Below are positions 43,455-54,585 of a DNA stretch of 64,000 nucleotides, one piece after another. The notes beneath the pieces are model-generated. The model saw only the letters and a program-made list of their open reading frames with translations. It made no database searches and was not told where the DNA came from. Origin of the DNA: Chara braunii (taxonomy: Eukaryota; Streptophyta; Charophyceae; Charales; Characeae); contig BFEA01000005.1 in the NCBI GenBank assembly GCA_003427395.1, forward strand, positions 4,729,719 to 4,793,718, in the 5' to 3' direction. The number at the start of each line of letters is the position of its first letter. The first letter of the stretch is position 1. Made by a program: the position numbers and the translations under genes.

Positions 43455-44488
43455 GGTCCAACTTTGTCAGAAAGTAGTGAAGCGGTGACAACAAATAATT
43501 TTAGATTTCCACGAATACTCTGTTCCTACGTTTGACTAGTCTCAGACATATTGCAATGCAGCAAGGAAAATATTTTACAACCTATCTGCAGCTGTCTGTC
43601 AGTTGTTAGCAGTGTCTGTCACAACTAACTAGTCAAGTATAAAAATAAAATCGTTTGCTCGGTGTGCATGCAGCCGTATTGTTTTTCAATGATTGAATTG
43701 TTGACTGATATCCTCCCTCCCTCCCCCCCTATCCCTCTTCAGTAGTCAATTGATGTCAACATCCTGAAGCTCTGGTTTAGCGTGATCCACCCTTGTGCTC
43801 AGGAAATCGCTTATGGCCAGTTCTGCCCGTTCTTTACCGTCGCATGGAAGGATCCTTCCATCTGATTGATCGGGCTGATCAAGAGGCAGTGTAATGACAA
43901 CCCCAAGGTCCTTGGGAAATATTTACAGCGCAGTGAGCAGAACCAAGGACAAGCGGCAAAGCATGCGTGTACTAAGTCCTTATGGGTTGTCATGGTGATC
44001 GTGACCGGAGTGCTTGTCCAGGGCCCTTCAGACGCAATGCCCGTCTCCCATCAGCATGTTCCCAAGGAAGAATGTCGATTCTCGAGGTTGAATGCTTAGG
44101 ACACCTCACAATGAGAGGACTCTCAAGACATAAGTCACTTGCTTACAGTAAAAAGTAATGACGAGGGTTGACAAGGTAAGGAGAAACGTACCTCATAATG
44201 CTGCCCCCAACCACAAATTTCTCACTGGTACCTTGACTTGCATTTACGATGGTCGGTCGATGCCTCAGCATAACCCACAAGGCAATGCAATTCCATCTCG
44301 GCTTAAATTGGCACATTAGCAAGCTCGCATCATCCAACGTGCACAGCCTATGTCACCACATCCTTCCTGGCGCGCCCACATGACACTAGGCCGGCATTCA
44401 TTGACGCTCATGCGTTATCCCTGCCTCACCATATCCTGCGAAGCAGCAAACAGCCATTGCGAAGGAGCCAGCGGAGTGGCTCAAACCA
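43455..44488 (-). other. Possible internal remnant of LTR element; nothing coded
   Basis: On the minus strand this follows the primer-binding site at 44489-44500, so its right part may be leader sequence. No gag or pol frame is seen. It contains a CCCTCCCTCCCCCCC pyrimidine tract near 43712. Confidence 0.4.
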
Positions 44489-44500
44489 GCTTTGATACCA
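44489..44500 (-). promoter_or_regulatory. Primer-binding site, tRNA-iMet type variant
   Basis: The minus strand reads TGGTATCAAAGC, 11 of 12 bases matching the tRNA-iMet site, three bases after the CA end of the adjacent LTR. It shows that the LTR is a 5' LTR of an element running to lower coordinates. Confidence 0.75.
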
Positions 44501-44503
44501 AAT

Positions 44504-45265
44504 TGCAAGGAAAATGAGAAATAGCTAAATGACAGAAACCTAGAGAGGCAGCAAGTCCATCGCAGAAATGAGAAGCAGAAATGCACCGATATTCCACCAA
44601 CGGAGAACCAAAACACTGAACCTGATTGTCAATGGGAGCGTACTTTTTTTTAACTGATCATAACAGATACTACACTTGATCTTAGCCAAAAGGCTGAGAA
44701 AGGTATGGGGGAGCATACTTTCACCATCACCAACATATGTATCCAGAGTCCTTCCTCCTACTTGATGATTAGTGCCCAGACTTCGATCACACAACTTACT
44801 AGCTGCCTACAAATTGACAATGCATCCAGGTGACGTCAGCACCAAAACTGATATACATGAAGATGTTGACCCTTGTAGACCATCTCCAAGACCAGGTAAG
44901 TTCCCTTACATCACCAACCTCGTCTCTCGCTCTCTCTCTCATCCTCACTCTCTCTCTCATCCTCACTCTCTCTCTCATCCTCGACTTCATCATCCACGTC
45001 TTCTCCCTCTTACATGAAGACCACCGCCACCTCCCGCTGACTGTCCAAGCCTAAGCTCGACTACGTGGGATGGGCTACGGCGCTGCCATCAACAGCGCCC
45101 TGCTTATCGCATGGCAGCACGCACGCGTGCAGACTTTCCATACATCAGCGCAGCAGCCCGTGAGCGCTAGCTCTAGCAGCGATGCCGCATCAGCATGCAA
45201 GTGTTCGATCCCCGACACTGAGCCGTACATTGAGCCCTGCACTGAGCCCTGCCCTTTCATATATC
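44504..45265 (-). mobile_element. LTR of family D, copy 1 (with U2 insertion)
   Basis: On the minus strand it ends CTCATTTTCCTTGCA followed by the primer-binding site. It is collinear with 49695-50329 and, more weakly, 53545-53875: shared blocks include GAGAAATAG, AGCAGAAATGCACCGA, CATTCCACCAACGGAGAA, ATATGTATCCAGA, GACGTCAG and GACCCTTGTAGACCAT. An 18-bp CT-rich triplication lies at about 44931-44985. The left (minus 5') end is approximate. Confidence 0.7.
44652..44706 (-). pseudogene. U2 snRNA 5' fragment, retroposed (nt 1-55)
   Basis: Read on the minus strand it begins ATACCTTTCTC at the exact U2 5' end, continues through GGCTAAGATCAAGTGTAGTA, and stops after CAGTT at U2 nucleotide 55; about 52 of 55 bases fit plant U2. 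It is followed by eight A residues and flanked by GGGAGCGTAC (44634-44643) and GGGAGCATAC (44709-44718), a 10-bp target duplication with one change. The related LTR copies at 49.84 and 53.69 kb lack the insert. A 3'-truncated retropseudogene, not a functional snRNA. Confidence 0.88.
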
Positions 45266-45600
45266 AAAAGTGACGACTTGTTTCTCTGTCCTTGTGAGCT
45301 TAGTATGTGGGCACAGTCCTCACCCAGGTATCCAGGTGCTCTTCCATCTGCTTGTCGCAAGAGAGTCAGCAAGGGTATCTTGGGGGTCCACTGCATGGGT
45401 TGTATAACAGCCTGTGCCTGCTGCATTGGTTGTGAAGCCAATGGATCCGTCTGCTGCTGCAGCACTTGCTACTGTAGGGGTAACTGTTGCACAAACTATT
45501 GTACATGCGGCGGCCCTCAGCGGCAACCGCTGATTACGAAAGTGAAGAAGGTATCGGAATCTGACCACCACAACCTACTAATAATCCACCTGATTGGGGT

Positions 45601-46290
45601 ATGCTAAACTGTGGAGAAAATGGTGGCATGTGCTCGTTGTCTTTTTGTAACGACTACAAGCAAAACTGCGAGGAAGGAATGTACCTAGTTTTTTTCTCTG
45701 AGAAAGGGGAGGCTGTAAAATCACTCCCAGAGATAGAAGCAGTCGTTGCGCAATATTTAGACTTCTTTGAGGAGCCTAGGGGTTTGGTGGAAAGGGAGGT
45801 TGTCAACGCAATAGAAGATGTCATTGGTAGCGAAGTATCTAGAGGGCGAATCGATGGGATGTTTCCTGCAGGTTTGACGAGCTTTGTCGCCAGGTCAAGG
45901 AGCTCATAAAGAAGGGCTGGATTTGGCCAAGTACGACCCCCTGCAGAGCGCCAGTTTTATTTTTCCCAAAGAAAGGGGGGTACCTAAGGATGTGCATTGA
46001 CTTATAGGGGCCTCGATGGCATCACCGTTAAAAATGTGGAGACCCTACCACGCATTACCGACCTCTTGGATACAGTGTAGGGATGCCGGTACTATACTTA
46101 GATAGATATGAAGTTCAGATACCACCAGATTTCTATCAGACTTGAAAACCAACACAAAATAGTTTTGCAAACCAGGTGCGGTCTGTACGAGTTTGTGATG
46201 ATGCCATTTGAACTATGCAATGCTTCTGGGACCTTCCAACACACAACGAGCCCCTCTAACTGACCTCACATGCCTTGACACCCCATGAAA
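45601..46290 (+). pseudogene. Gypsy RT N-terminal half, catalytic part deleted
   Basis: Shows LPEIEAVVAQYLDFFEEPRG, then degenerate VLFFPKKGGYLRMCIDL, GITVKNVETLPRI, IDMKFRYHQI and YEFVMMPFELCNASGTFQ across frames. After GTFQH the sequence jumps directly to KWTDKCE, which normally lies about 80 residues further on. So the YxDD box and the connection are missing. Confidence 0.85.
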
Positions 46291-46329
46291 GTGGACCGAC
46301 AAGTGTGAGACAATGTTAAAGAAATTGAA

Positions 46330-46687
46330 AACTGCCATTATGTTGAAGTGGACATTTTTTTATTTTTTGAATGAAATTGGAACAGAGTTTTCTGGCCGAA
46401 AACTCGTTCAAATTTGTTGCTCTTGAGGGTCCAGCCTGTTTAAAACGCTGGACCCCTAGGATGTACCCCTTGGATGTACGTGGACTTAGCTTGAGACCAA
46501 ATACATGTAGGCAGTACTCTATGGATATATCTGGATTCTAGTTAAGTCCACATACATCCAGGGGGTCCTGCGTTCTGTAAATGCCAGAGCCTCAGGAGTA
46601 GCAAATTTAAACGAGTTTCAGTCAGAAAACTCAGCTCCAATTTCATGCAAAAAATAAAAAAATGTTAATTTTGATGAAATGACAGTT
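46330..46687. mobile_element. MITE-like inverted-repeat element nested in gypsy pol
   Basis: The outer ~100 bp are inverted repeats of each other: CATTTTTTTATTTTTTGAATG (left, cut here to its core) mirrors the right end, as do GAAATTGGANCNGAGTTTTCTG and AACTCGTTNAAATTTG. The centre holds a second small inverted pair around GTCCACATACATCC. Pol reads LKKLKTA before the element and LTKYEVLKL after it, which join in frame, so it inserted into an existing gypsy copy. Both flanks carry TGCC, a possible target duplication. No coding capacity. Confidence 0.8.
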
Positions 46688-46689
46688 GT

Positions 46690-47178
46690 ATGCCCTAACA
46701 AAATATGAAGTTCTTAAACTTTCGATCTTGGACGACACAAGCACGGTCCTTGCGCAGAAGGAGGGGAACAAGTTAAGGTCGATCGAGTACATGAGTAAAA
46801 AATGCCTTGTTAGAAATTAGCTAAGTCCATGTATGAGTGTGTGCTCTATGCCCTCTATAGAGTGCTGGTCCATTGGAGACACACTACCTCTTAGGCAAAT
46901 TCTTTTATGTGAGATCTGACCATGAAACGTTGCGTTGGATTAAGGCACAGCCCGTGCTCTCCGACGCAATTAAGAGGTGGATTGAAGCCATAAATATGTA
47001 CGGCTTCATGCTTAACCCTCTAAAGGGAGAGTACAACAAAGTGGCCGATGCACTATCGTGTAGGGCACATTATCTGGGCGCGCTAATGATTGAGTTTGAA
47101 ATTTCGGACGATGTAATTGGTTTAAGGTGGAAGCCCATCAAGAAGATGCAATTATGTCCAAGATCATCCGCAAACTGA
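46690..47178 (+). pseudogene. Gypsy RNase H remnant
   Basis: Frames give LTKYEVLKL, VLAQKEGNKLRSIEYMSKK, then the open segment 46873-47178 with YLLGKFFYVRSDHETLRWIK, RWIEAINMYGF and KGEYNKVADALSCRAHYLGA. The active-site TDAS phrase has decayed (LDDTSTV). Stops separate the two halves. Confidence 0.9.
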
Positions 47179-47210
47179 AAGCTAAAGATTAGGCTACTTT
47201 CGAACAGGTT

Positions 47211-48440
47211 TTGCTGGTTAGCGAATTGTTGATCCTTGAGAAAGTTGGGAATAAACGTTTGTGTGTACTGAATAGAGACTCTTTGCGTATTTCATTTTTA
47301 GGTGAGTGTCACGATGCAATTGGTCATTTTGGCTATAAAATGACAACAAGAAATTCAGTTCAGCAAGTTTGCTGGCCCGCATGGATGAAAGATTGAAAAA
47401 AATATGTAGAAACTTGGGATGTTAATGAGCGCGACAAATCATGGACGCAGGCAACGCTTGGGCTTATTAAGCCTTTGCCCATTCGTGCTAGACCAGTTCA
47501 GAGTGTGTCTATGGATTTCATGGATATCCTTGTGACCAGCAAGAGCCGTAAACGATATATCTTTGTCATTGTGGATAGGTTCATTAGACTCATCGGTATG
47601 CCTGAGACAGGTAAGACTGATCACGTCATCAAGTTATTTATGGACAACTGGGTGACTTCGGTCTCTCTAAGTCTATTGTAAGCGATTGGGACGTTAGATT
47701 CACTAGTGAATTGTGGCAAAGTACAACAAAACAGCTGGGTACCCGACTGCAAATTGCATTAGGGAACCACCCTGAGTCAAAGGGACAGGCCGAACAGATG
47801 AACAGGGTAGTGTAACACTTGGTTCGACATTATATTAAACCACATCAAGATTACTGGAATGAGAAGTTACCTCTCATCGCCAGCCTGTATAACTGTTGTG
47901 CACAACACTATCGGTAAGACTCCCAACCAGCTGCCTCTTGGTTGGAAGCCTAAATCTCTGATTCCTGAAAACCAGCCAGCCGCAGCACCTGGTAGCATAA
48001 ACTTTGTTGTCAAGCACGAACGAATGTTGTAGCAAGTTGTAGAGCACATAAAAAAACTTAAGATGCCATGGTGCATCTTAGAACAAACACAAACGACGAT
48101 CTGCATTTTAGGTAGGTGAACGAGTCTGGGTCAAATCATCATAGTTGGGATAGGAGTTGGGAATCTCATGTAAACTGACGCCACAATATTTTGGACTATG
48201 GGAAATCCTTGATATATTGGGTGATCAACCAGATGGTGCCTTATATGTGATTCGCATCCTTGGTTACCTTCATACACACCCTGTTTTCCATGCCTCCAGG
48301 TTAGCACATTTTGCTGAGACAGACCACTTTCCGTCAAGGAGATCAATGTTGCTCCCAACCATGGACGGATATGTCGACATCGACGACATTGTTAAGCGCA
48401 AGCAACTGATGCATGTACCCAACCCCCCAAGCAGAGGACG
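47211..48440 (+). pseudogene. Gypsy integrase remnant
   Basis: Segments show GHFGYKMTTRNSVQQVCWPA (zinc-binding half), VSMDFMDILVTSKSRKRY with FVIVDRF (first catalytic Asp region), VSDWDVRFTSELWQ (second), HPESKGQAEQMNRVV (Glu), and a C-terminal SRRSMLLPTMDGYVDIDDIV. At least four frame breaks or stops are needed to join them. Confidence 0.88.
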
Positions 48441-48612
48441 CCCTCTTTTTCCTTTTTGTTTTTCCTTTTTCTTTGTATATACAAACAGGGCAATAGCCTT
48501 GGAGGATCGTCGCCAAACTGATCGACTGCAAGTAATTCAAACTTCAAAGCGATTTACTTACCTGAGTGCAACAGAATTTGTCCATCAACAGCGGTTGGGT
48601 GTACCATTCAAC

Positions 48613-49138
48613 GACGTGGCCTTGGCGAATCTTCCTTTTCTGTCTGCTTTCGTTTCTCCAATCTCTCACATCCAAGTGATGATGTTTTTTTTTTTCTTTT
48701 TTTTAATCTCAGGGATAGCCGATGCTTGTTGTGGCTAACTTGATGAGAGTGATCTTTCTCTCGCTCTCTCTCTCCCTCTCTCTCTCTCTCTGTGCAAGGA
48801 GTCAGTTTTGAGTTCGCTAGCGTAGCCTGCTAGTCATAAAATTTGCTACCTCTTTGCGCGAGCTCCACAGGGCGACGTGGCCTTGGGGAATCTTCCTTTT
48901 TTGTCTGCTTTCGTTTCTCCAATCTCTCACATCCAAGTGATGATGTTTTTTTTTTTTTTTTTATTAATCTCAGGGATAACCGATGCTTGTTGTGGCTAAC
49001 TTGATGAGAGTGATCTTTCTCTCGCTCTCTCTCTCCCTCTCTCTATCTCTCTCTCTCTGGGCAAGGAGTCAGTTTCGAGTTCGCTAGCGTAGCCTGCTAG
49101 TCACAAAATTTGCAACCTCTTTGCGAGAGCTCCACAGG
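48613..49138 (+). repeat. 261-bp tandem duplication downstream of gypsy pol
   Basis: GACGTGGCCTTGG begins at 48613 and 48874. Both copies contain CATCCAAGTGATGATG, a T-run, AATCTCAGGGAT, a CT tract, GCAAGGAGTCAGTTT and GCTCCACAGGGC at their end. Near identity suggests a recent duplication. It may lie in the 3' LTR of the plus-strand element. Confidence 0.9.
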
Positions 49139-49694
49139 GCCGGGTGCCGAGTCCCACCAGCAACATTGCGTTTTCTTGACGCTCGAATCTGGATGTGTCG
49201 GTGCAAATGTGCGGAAATCACGTTGAGTTTCCTCAACCCCACATCTCCACAAACGGTCCAAATACAGGCGTTGGGCAAACTATATGCTGCTTGTGGTACT
49301 TGGCCCCTGGTAGGCGCTACTCTGTTCTCAACTCCTTTATCCTTAATCCCAACTTAAATGGATTGCCCTGGTACCTGGTCCTGAAAATGAGAAAACTGCC
49401 CATTTATAACTTGCCATGTGTTGGGAGCGCTTCTATAAGTTTTTTTCGTCTTTATGAACTGGGAAGTATAGGGACCTGCCGAACTGTGTTTTTTTTGCCC
49501 ATTCTGAACTATAGGTGTGACACATGCGTACTTGCCTCTTTCGTTTTCATAACTACCTCGTCATATATTGTCCACAAAACGTTTTTCAGAAGACCTTCAA
49601 ACTTTCTCTGCCATACCTTGACACTCCTTTGTCTAATTTGGTGGTCCTGTCTTTCAAATTGGCAGATTGTTTTTCTTTGTTTTTGCCCCCCTTC
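49139..49694. other. Non-coding; nothing recognised
   Basis: An open frame at 49195-49752 (plus) has no domain and its end lies within the family D LTR. No other signal. Confidence 0.45.
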
Positions 49695-50329
49695 TGCAAG
49701 GAAAATGAGAAATAGTGAAATGATAGATATCCAGATTGCGAAGTCACATTGAAAGCCAACAAGTCTGAACGCTGTCCAGAAAGTAGTAATGCACCGACAT
49801 TCCACCAACGGAGAAACAAAGCACATCCGAATGTCAATTAGAGCGTACTCTCGCCACCACCAAGATATGTATCCAGAATCCTCCTTCTTCTTGACGCTAA
49901 GCGCCCAAACTACTTATACACAACTACTAGCAACCCACAAATTAAAAATGCATCCTGTTGACGTCAGTAGCAGAATCGAAGTACATGAAGATGTCGACCC
50001 TTGTAGACCATTGCCGGATTTGGTACGTGCCCTCACATCATCAACCTCATCTCTCATTTTCAACCTTGATGTCATCACCCACGTCCTCTCCCTCATACAC
50101 AAAGACCAACACCACCTTCGCTGGCTATGTCTAAGCCGAACCCCGGCTATGTGGGGCTGGCTATGGCGCTGCCCTTAGCAGCACCCTGCCTTCTCACACG
50201 ACCTTATACATGCCCGCACAGTTGCCCACGTGCAGAAGCAGCCCCGTGAGTGCTAACTTGAGCAACACTGCCTTATGTGCTTGCAAGTGTCCGATTACCC
50301 AGCCCTGCGACCTGCTCTTTCCTATATGG
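49695..50329 (-). mobile_element. Solo-like LTR of family D, copy 2 (empty U2 site)
   Basis: Begins TGCAAGGAAAATGAG on the plus strand exactly as copy 1 and is collinear with it over about 630 bp. At 49841-49848 it has the uninterrupted GAGCGTAC, the unoccupied form of the site that carries U2 in copy 1. No primer-binding site is next to its left end, so it is a solo LTR or a truncated end. Confidence 0.7.
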
Positions 50330-51880
50330 GAAGAGGCGGGCGCTTGCCTTTACTAGACTACGTGATGCAAAGTTTTCAGTAGCTTCAGTTTCGGCCAAAG
50401 TGTCTGCGCCCACGCCCAATTCAGATAAATGTCTGGGACCGAATTGGTTACGCATGCCCAACCGCCCATGTACAAACGTGCGATGCTCCCTGCTTCGACC
50501 ATGTTGCTAGAAGAGCCTAGAAGGCTCACAAATATTTTGATTTTCACGAGCAAGGCGGATTGTACCCAACTGGCCCGTTTGCAAAAATGACATGTTTAGG
50601 ACGCATTGCGATTAAGGGGGCCCACCTTCATTTAGGGCAGGCACCCGCATGTTGCAAGGCCCTATGCTGAGGCATAAACCCTCGCAATCCTTCCTCCTTT
50701 ACTTCAATAGTCCTCTTAGAAGTCGTTACACAACATGCTGCTTCCCTTTTAAATTTCGTTCATAGCATGATATATTATGGGGATAAGTCTTCATTAACTT
50801 TTTCCTTATAAACCACCGATCTTCTTTAGGATCTGTATGGTTTCTGAACCGCATTTGAAACTGTATCTGCGGTTTTGGAGGGCATTCCCTGCCCAAAGGC
50901 TTGGGCATAACCATCAATTGTGCTCAACAATGTCGTCGATATTCACGTGTCCATCTATTGTTGCTGGCAACATAGATCTTCTTGAGTCATTTTACATACT
51001 AAGGTGAGGTGCTATGAAATACTCAACAATATGTAACCGTTAAGTGGGTTGTGGTTTAGCACGACGCTTCATATGTGTGAGTAATTCTTAATTAAATATG
51101 TACATTACAAATAGGCTTAAAACTGAAGTTAAGGCACAAAGATGCCATTAATATTTTACATAAGCATAACATACCAATGAGAGCAAAAACTCTTGATATT
51201 TCAACAAACATCAAAGAGATAGACCATGACCTATCAATGAATGTAGAAGAGAAAAGGTTTCAAGACTTTCAATATTTCGAATCTATTCCCCATTAAGAAA
51301 GGACAAAGCGGAAAATCCAAACCAAATGCATACTATATCCCATCAGGGTGATAAGCTGAACTCATTAGTACAATTTTTTTCGCTAAGTGATACATGAAAG
51401 TTTGTTTATTAAAATGTTATCATAAGATAACAGTTGATAATTTTGTGTCCATTCATAGTAATTCCTTCTAAGAATATCTATCAATTGGGAGGACCTGTAA
51501 TCGTCTACAGGTTAATATGAGATCAACATCTTAACTTTGAATGCGATCTCAATATTCTATCTATCCATATGATCATGCCTGGCGCTTGATGAATTGAGCT
51601 TTAAATGTTGGAAAAGGTGATAGAGTATGGAAACATCTTCCATGTGAAAGATATTATCTCGAACTTTCTATCATGTGGTATTAAAAAAACGGTCATCTAA
51701 CTTAAATAAGAAAGTTTCAAGATTTACTTAGACTCCGTTACAAATAAACAGTAGTCACGTAGATCATCTATCATTCAAACAAGAGAAGGACTAATCCTCA
51801 AATCTTCACCACCTTGCACTCAATTTGTCATACATCATGTGGTCAATTCAACAAGATTGCCACACATAGAATAGTAAGAC
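50330..51880. other. AT-rich non-coding stretch, nothing recognised
   Basis: AT-rich, few ORFs over 60 codons, no tandem repeat or domain seen. Confidence 0.5.
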
Positions 51881-51949
51881 AGACAGTCATTGGCTCTCTA
51901 TCCAATTGCCCCTCAAGAACATAGACAACGATTCACTCAAATTAACACG

Positions 51950-52350
51950 CATCGAGCAGCTGGACGGGCGCTCCCTGACCCTCTATTCAGCTACTCTTCC
52001 AATACAATTCAACACATTAATCCAAATCAAACTTAGTGAGCAACTGGACGGACACTCTTTGACCCTCTATCCATCTCATGTTCAATACCATTTCACATCA
52101 TCACACATGAAGCAACTGAACAGACACACCTTGACCCTGTATCCAATCACTCCATCAATATTATTCAACACATCAGATCTCATAATCGCACGTGAAACAA
52201 CTAGGCGAACACTCCATGACCCTCTATCCAGTTACTTCTCAAAACCATTCAATCAACAAATCAAATCAATATACATGAAGCAACTGAACGGACACTTAGA
52301 CCCTTTATCCAACTATTTCTCAAAACCATTCAATTTTTCATTCGTTAATT
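51950..52350 (+). repeat. Degenerate ~80-bp minisatellite, five copies
   Basis: The phrase AGCAACTGNACGGACACTC...TGACCCTCTATCCA recurs near 51957, 52038, 52111, 52197 and 52281 (steps 73-86). An open frame of 148 codons (51906-52352) runs across, but repeat steps are not multiples of three and the peptide phrase EQLDGHSLTLYP is lost after three copies. Probably a noncoding repeat. Confidence 0.75.
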
Positions 52351-52782
52351 AGTGAAACATTATCATTAAGTAGTCAATACGTCAATCATCAAGCAGTCCG
52401 ATTATCCTTTACCAAAATAGTAAAAAAAATCGTCCTTTGAATCTCTACCTTATTGTTTGTCTAATATTAAACGGATCCTAACAATCCAAGTATTGTCAAT
52501 ATGCAATACTTTTTCCTAAGTACTTTATGAATTATGAGGATTGTTGAGGGTTGGGTTGCAAAAGTACAATAAGATACACACACAAGCGACATCAAAATGA
52601 AAAATGAATGTCTCGAACCATTTAATTATGCACCCAAAATAAATACGTGCTCATGACTTTTCAAAATAACATAAAATGCAAAAGGTTCGTGACCTTTTCA
52701 ATAATCCTAATCTACTTCAACATCAAGACAAAAGAGAGCAGATAACCCAAACCAAATGTATAAGAGAAAAAACGCATCGGTG

Positions 52783-52887
52783 AAGTGTCAGAGTCTAAGC
52801 CCACATAAGCACATTATTATCAATATAACTTTGCAAGTGTCCGAGTCTAAGCCCATATAAGCACATTATTATCAATATAACTTTGCA
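52783..52887 (+). repeat. 52-bp tandem duplication
   Basis: AAGTGTC(A/C)GAGTCTAAGCCC begins at 52783 and 52835. Both copies continue ATAAGCACATTATTATC and AATATAACTTTGC with only two differences. Confidence 0.92.
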
Positions 52888-53544
52888 ATAGCCTGCACAG
52901 TGAAGGTCGTTTACTGACATGCAAATACAACAAACCACCATCTTACAAGTCTAACAAGTTAACCCTCTTTTCACTTCCACTCGTCTTGACCTCACTTTCC
53001 AAAACCTCACACAACCAGACATTCCATTTTCAGCTAGCTATTTAGTCCGACCTGACCTTATCCATTGAGAACCCTTTTCGACTAAATCGGACCTTTGAGA
53101 TAATGACTCGAAAATATTAGTGTCATTTTTGAGTGAGGGTTGAGTAGGTAACCTACTTGCTATCATAAGGTAGCAGTTTGTAATCTTGTATATACGTATG
53201 ACGAGCTCCTCCGGAATAATCTCTCAATCGTGGTGTCTAAAAACCTTCTTAAATTTATAAGCGTCATAACAAGCTCAAAGCTTATACCCGGATATTGCCC
53301 CCTTCGACTGTATGCATTTACTCCTGCATTGGGGTAGGCGCATCCACATGTAAGCATCCCTCTTTCTCTTCATCCTTCGCTCCCCCTCCTCGCTACATTC
53401 AACTTCTAATAAGTCCATCACCTTTTATGTCTCTCCGTCTGGGAAACATTGGACCCTCCCCACTTGTAGTTATCCTTTTCCCATTATGCTGCACCCGACC
53501 ATGATCTCGACCAACTGCAGATCATAAGAAGGGAAATAAACACC
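52888..53544. other. Non-coding, nothing recognised
   Basis: AT-rich sequence without ORFs of interest or repeats. Confidence 0.45.
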
Positions 53545-53875
53545 ACAAGGAAAATGAGCAAACCATGAAACGACATTTCAGAATCGCAATTTCACATAGA
53601 CAGTAAAATAGTCGTGAACTGTCAAGAAGAGCAGAAATGCACTAATATACCGCTAGAGGAGAACCTAAGCAGCGAACTGAAACGTCAATGAAAACCTCAT
53701 CCTATCACTAACAGTGCTCTCAAAGTTCTTCCTCCTACGAGTGCTTAACACCCATACTACAATCACACAACTACTAATCTAGCTTACTCTAAATTTCAAA
53801 AAAACTCGTTGGCATCAGCAGAAGCACCCAAAGTACATGCAACTGTCGACCATGCAAACCTCCTCTAGGACCAGG
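53545..53875 (-). mobile_element. Diverged LTR fragment of family D, copy 3
   Basis: Shares with copies 1 and 2 ACAAGGAAAATGAG, AGCAGAAATGCACTAATA, CTTCCTCCTACGAGTGCTTA, CACACAACTACTA and ACATGCAACTGTCGACC in the same order, at lower identity. The U2 insertion point is empty here too. Confidence 0.6.
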
Positions 53876-54006
53876 TGTGTATCTCTTCGCACTGTTATCC
53901 TCTTTTGTTATTTCCCCCCTCCTACTTCTCGTTGTCACCTACCTACTTCTTATTGTTGCCTACCGACTTCCCTTAAACTTATGTAGCCATAATCACGGCC
54001 ACATCC

Positions 54007-54007
<1 letters not shown>

Positions 54008-54064
<57 letters not shown>
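54008..54064. repeat. (AAT)n microsatellite
   Basis: About nineteen TAA triplets; the poly-Asn peptide over it is an artefact. Confidence 0.97.
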
Positions 54065-54066
<2 letters not shown>

Positions 54067-54585
54067 TGTATACAAGTTATCTTTCCAGTCTAATGCATCC
54101 ACGATGAGGGGTGCTATGCCCGGGCAAAGCCAACATCCCGCTATTGGCTTCCTACTTTACTAATCGCAGGAAATTCATGAACTGAGGTAAGTGCCGCTCT
54201 TCTCTTCCACATCCCCTCCTTGTTCTTTTTCTTCTTAATATCCAACTTTCTCTCCTTCTCAACTTTCTCTCTCTCCATCCTGTTCCTTTGCTCATGCTCG
54301 AACCTCCTTGCTCTCGTTCTCTCCTACTTCTCAATGTTTCTTCTTACCAATGACCCAATGCAAGTTGCCGAGATAATTAAGACGACCAACTCCGGAGCAG
54401 AGGTGAGGAGCGGAATCTGGAGGATATGCACGAGAGCGGGGCAGACCAATGCGCCATCGAGGAGAAGGAGACTTAGCACAAAGCAGATACTCTTCATTAC
54501 AAGAGGGGGCATTCACGATAAAGAAAGATGTACTCTTGAATACGAGGATAATGTGCACAACGATGACCTTATGTAGCGCACCAAA

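Larger units (their letters stand above)
45320..48470 (+). mobile_element. Decayed plus-strand Ty3/gypsy pol
   Basis: Order on the plus strand is RT N-terminal part, gap, RNase H, integrase with zinc-binding and DDE parts, then the C-terminal PSRRSMLLPTMDGYVDIDDIV signature also present in the 59-61 kb element. Many stops and frameshifts, an internal deletion removing the RT catalytic palm, and a nested MITE make it inactive. Its LTRs are not clear. The neighbouring family D LTRs are in the opposite orientation and are therefore probably unrelated insertions. Confidence 0.88.

Noticed and set aside
44652-44706. Functional U2 snRNA gene
   Set aside because: Ends at nt 55, lacks the Sm site and 3' stems, and has no upstream USE/TATA on the minus strand.
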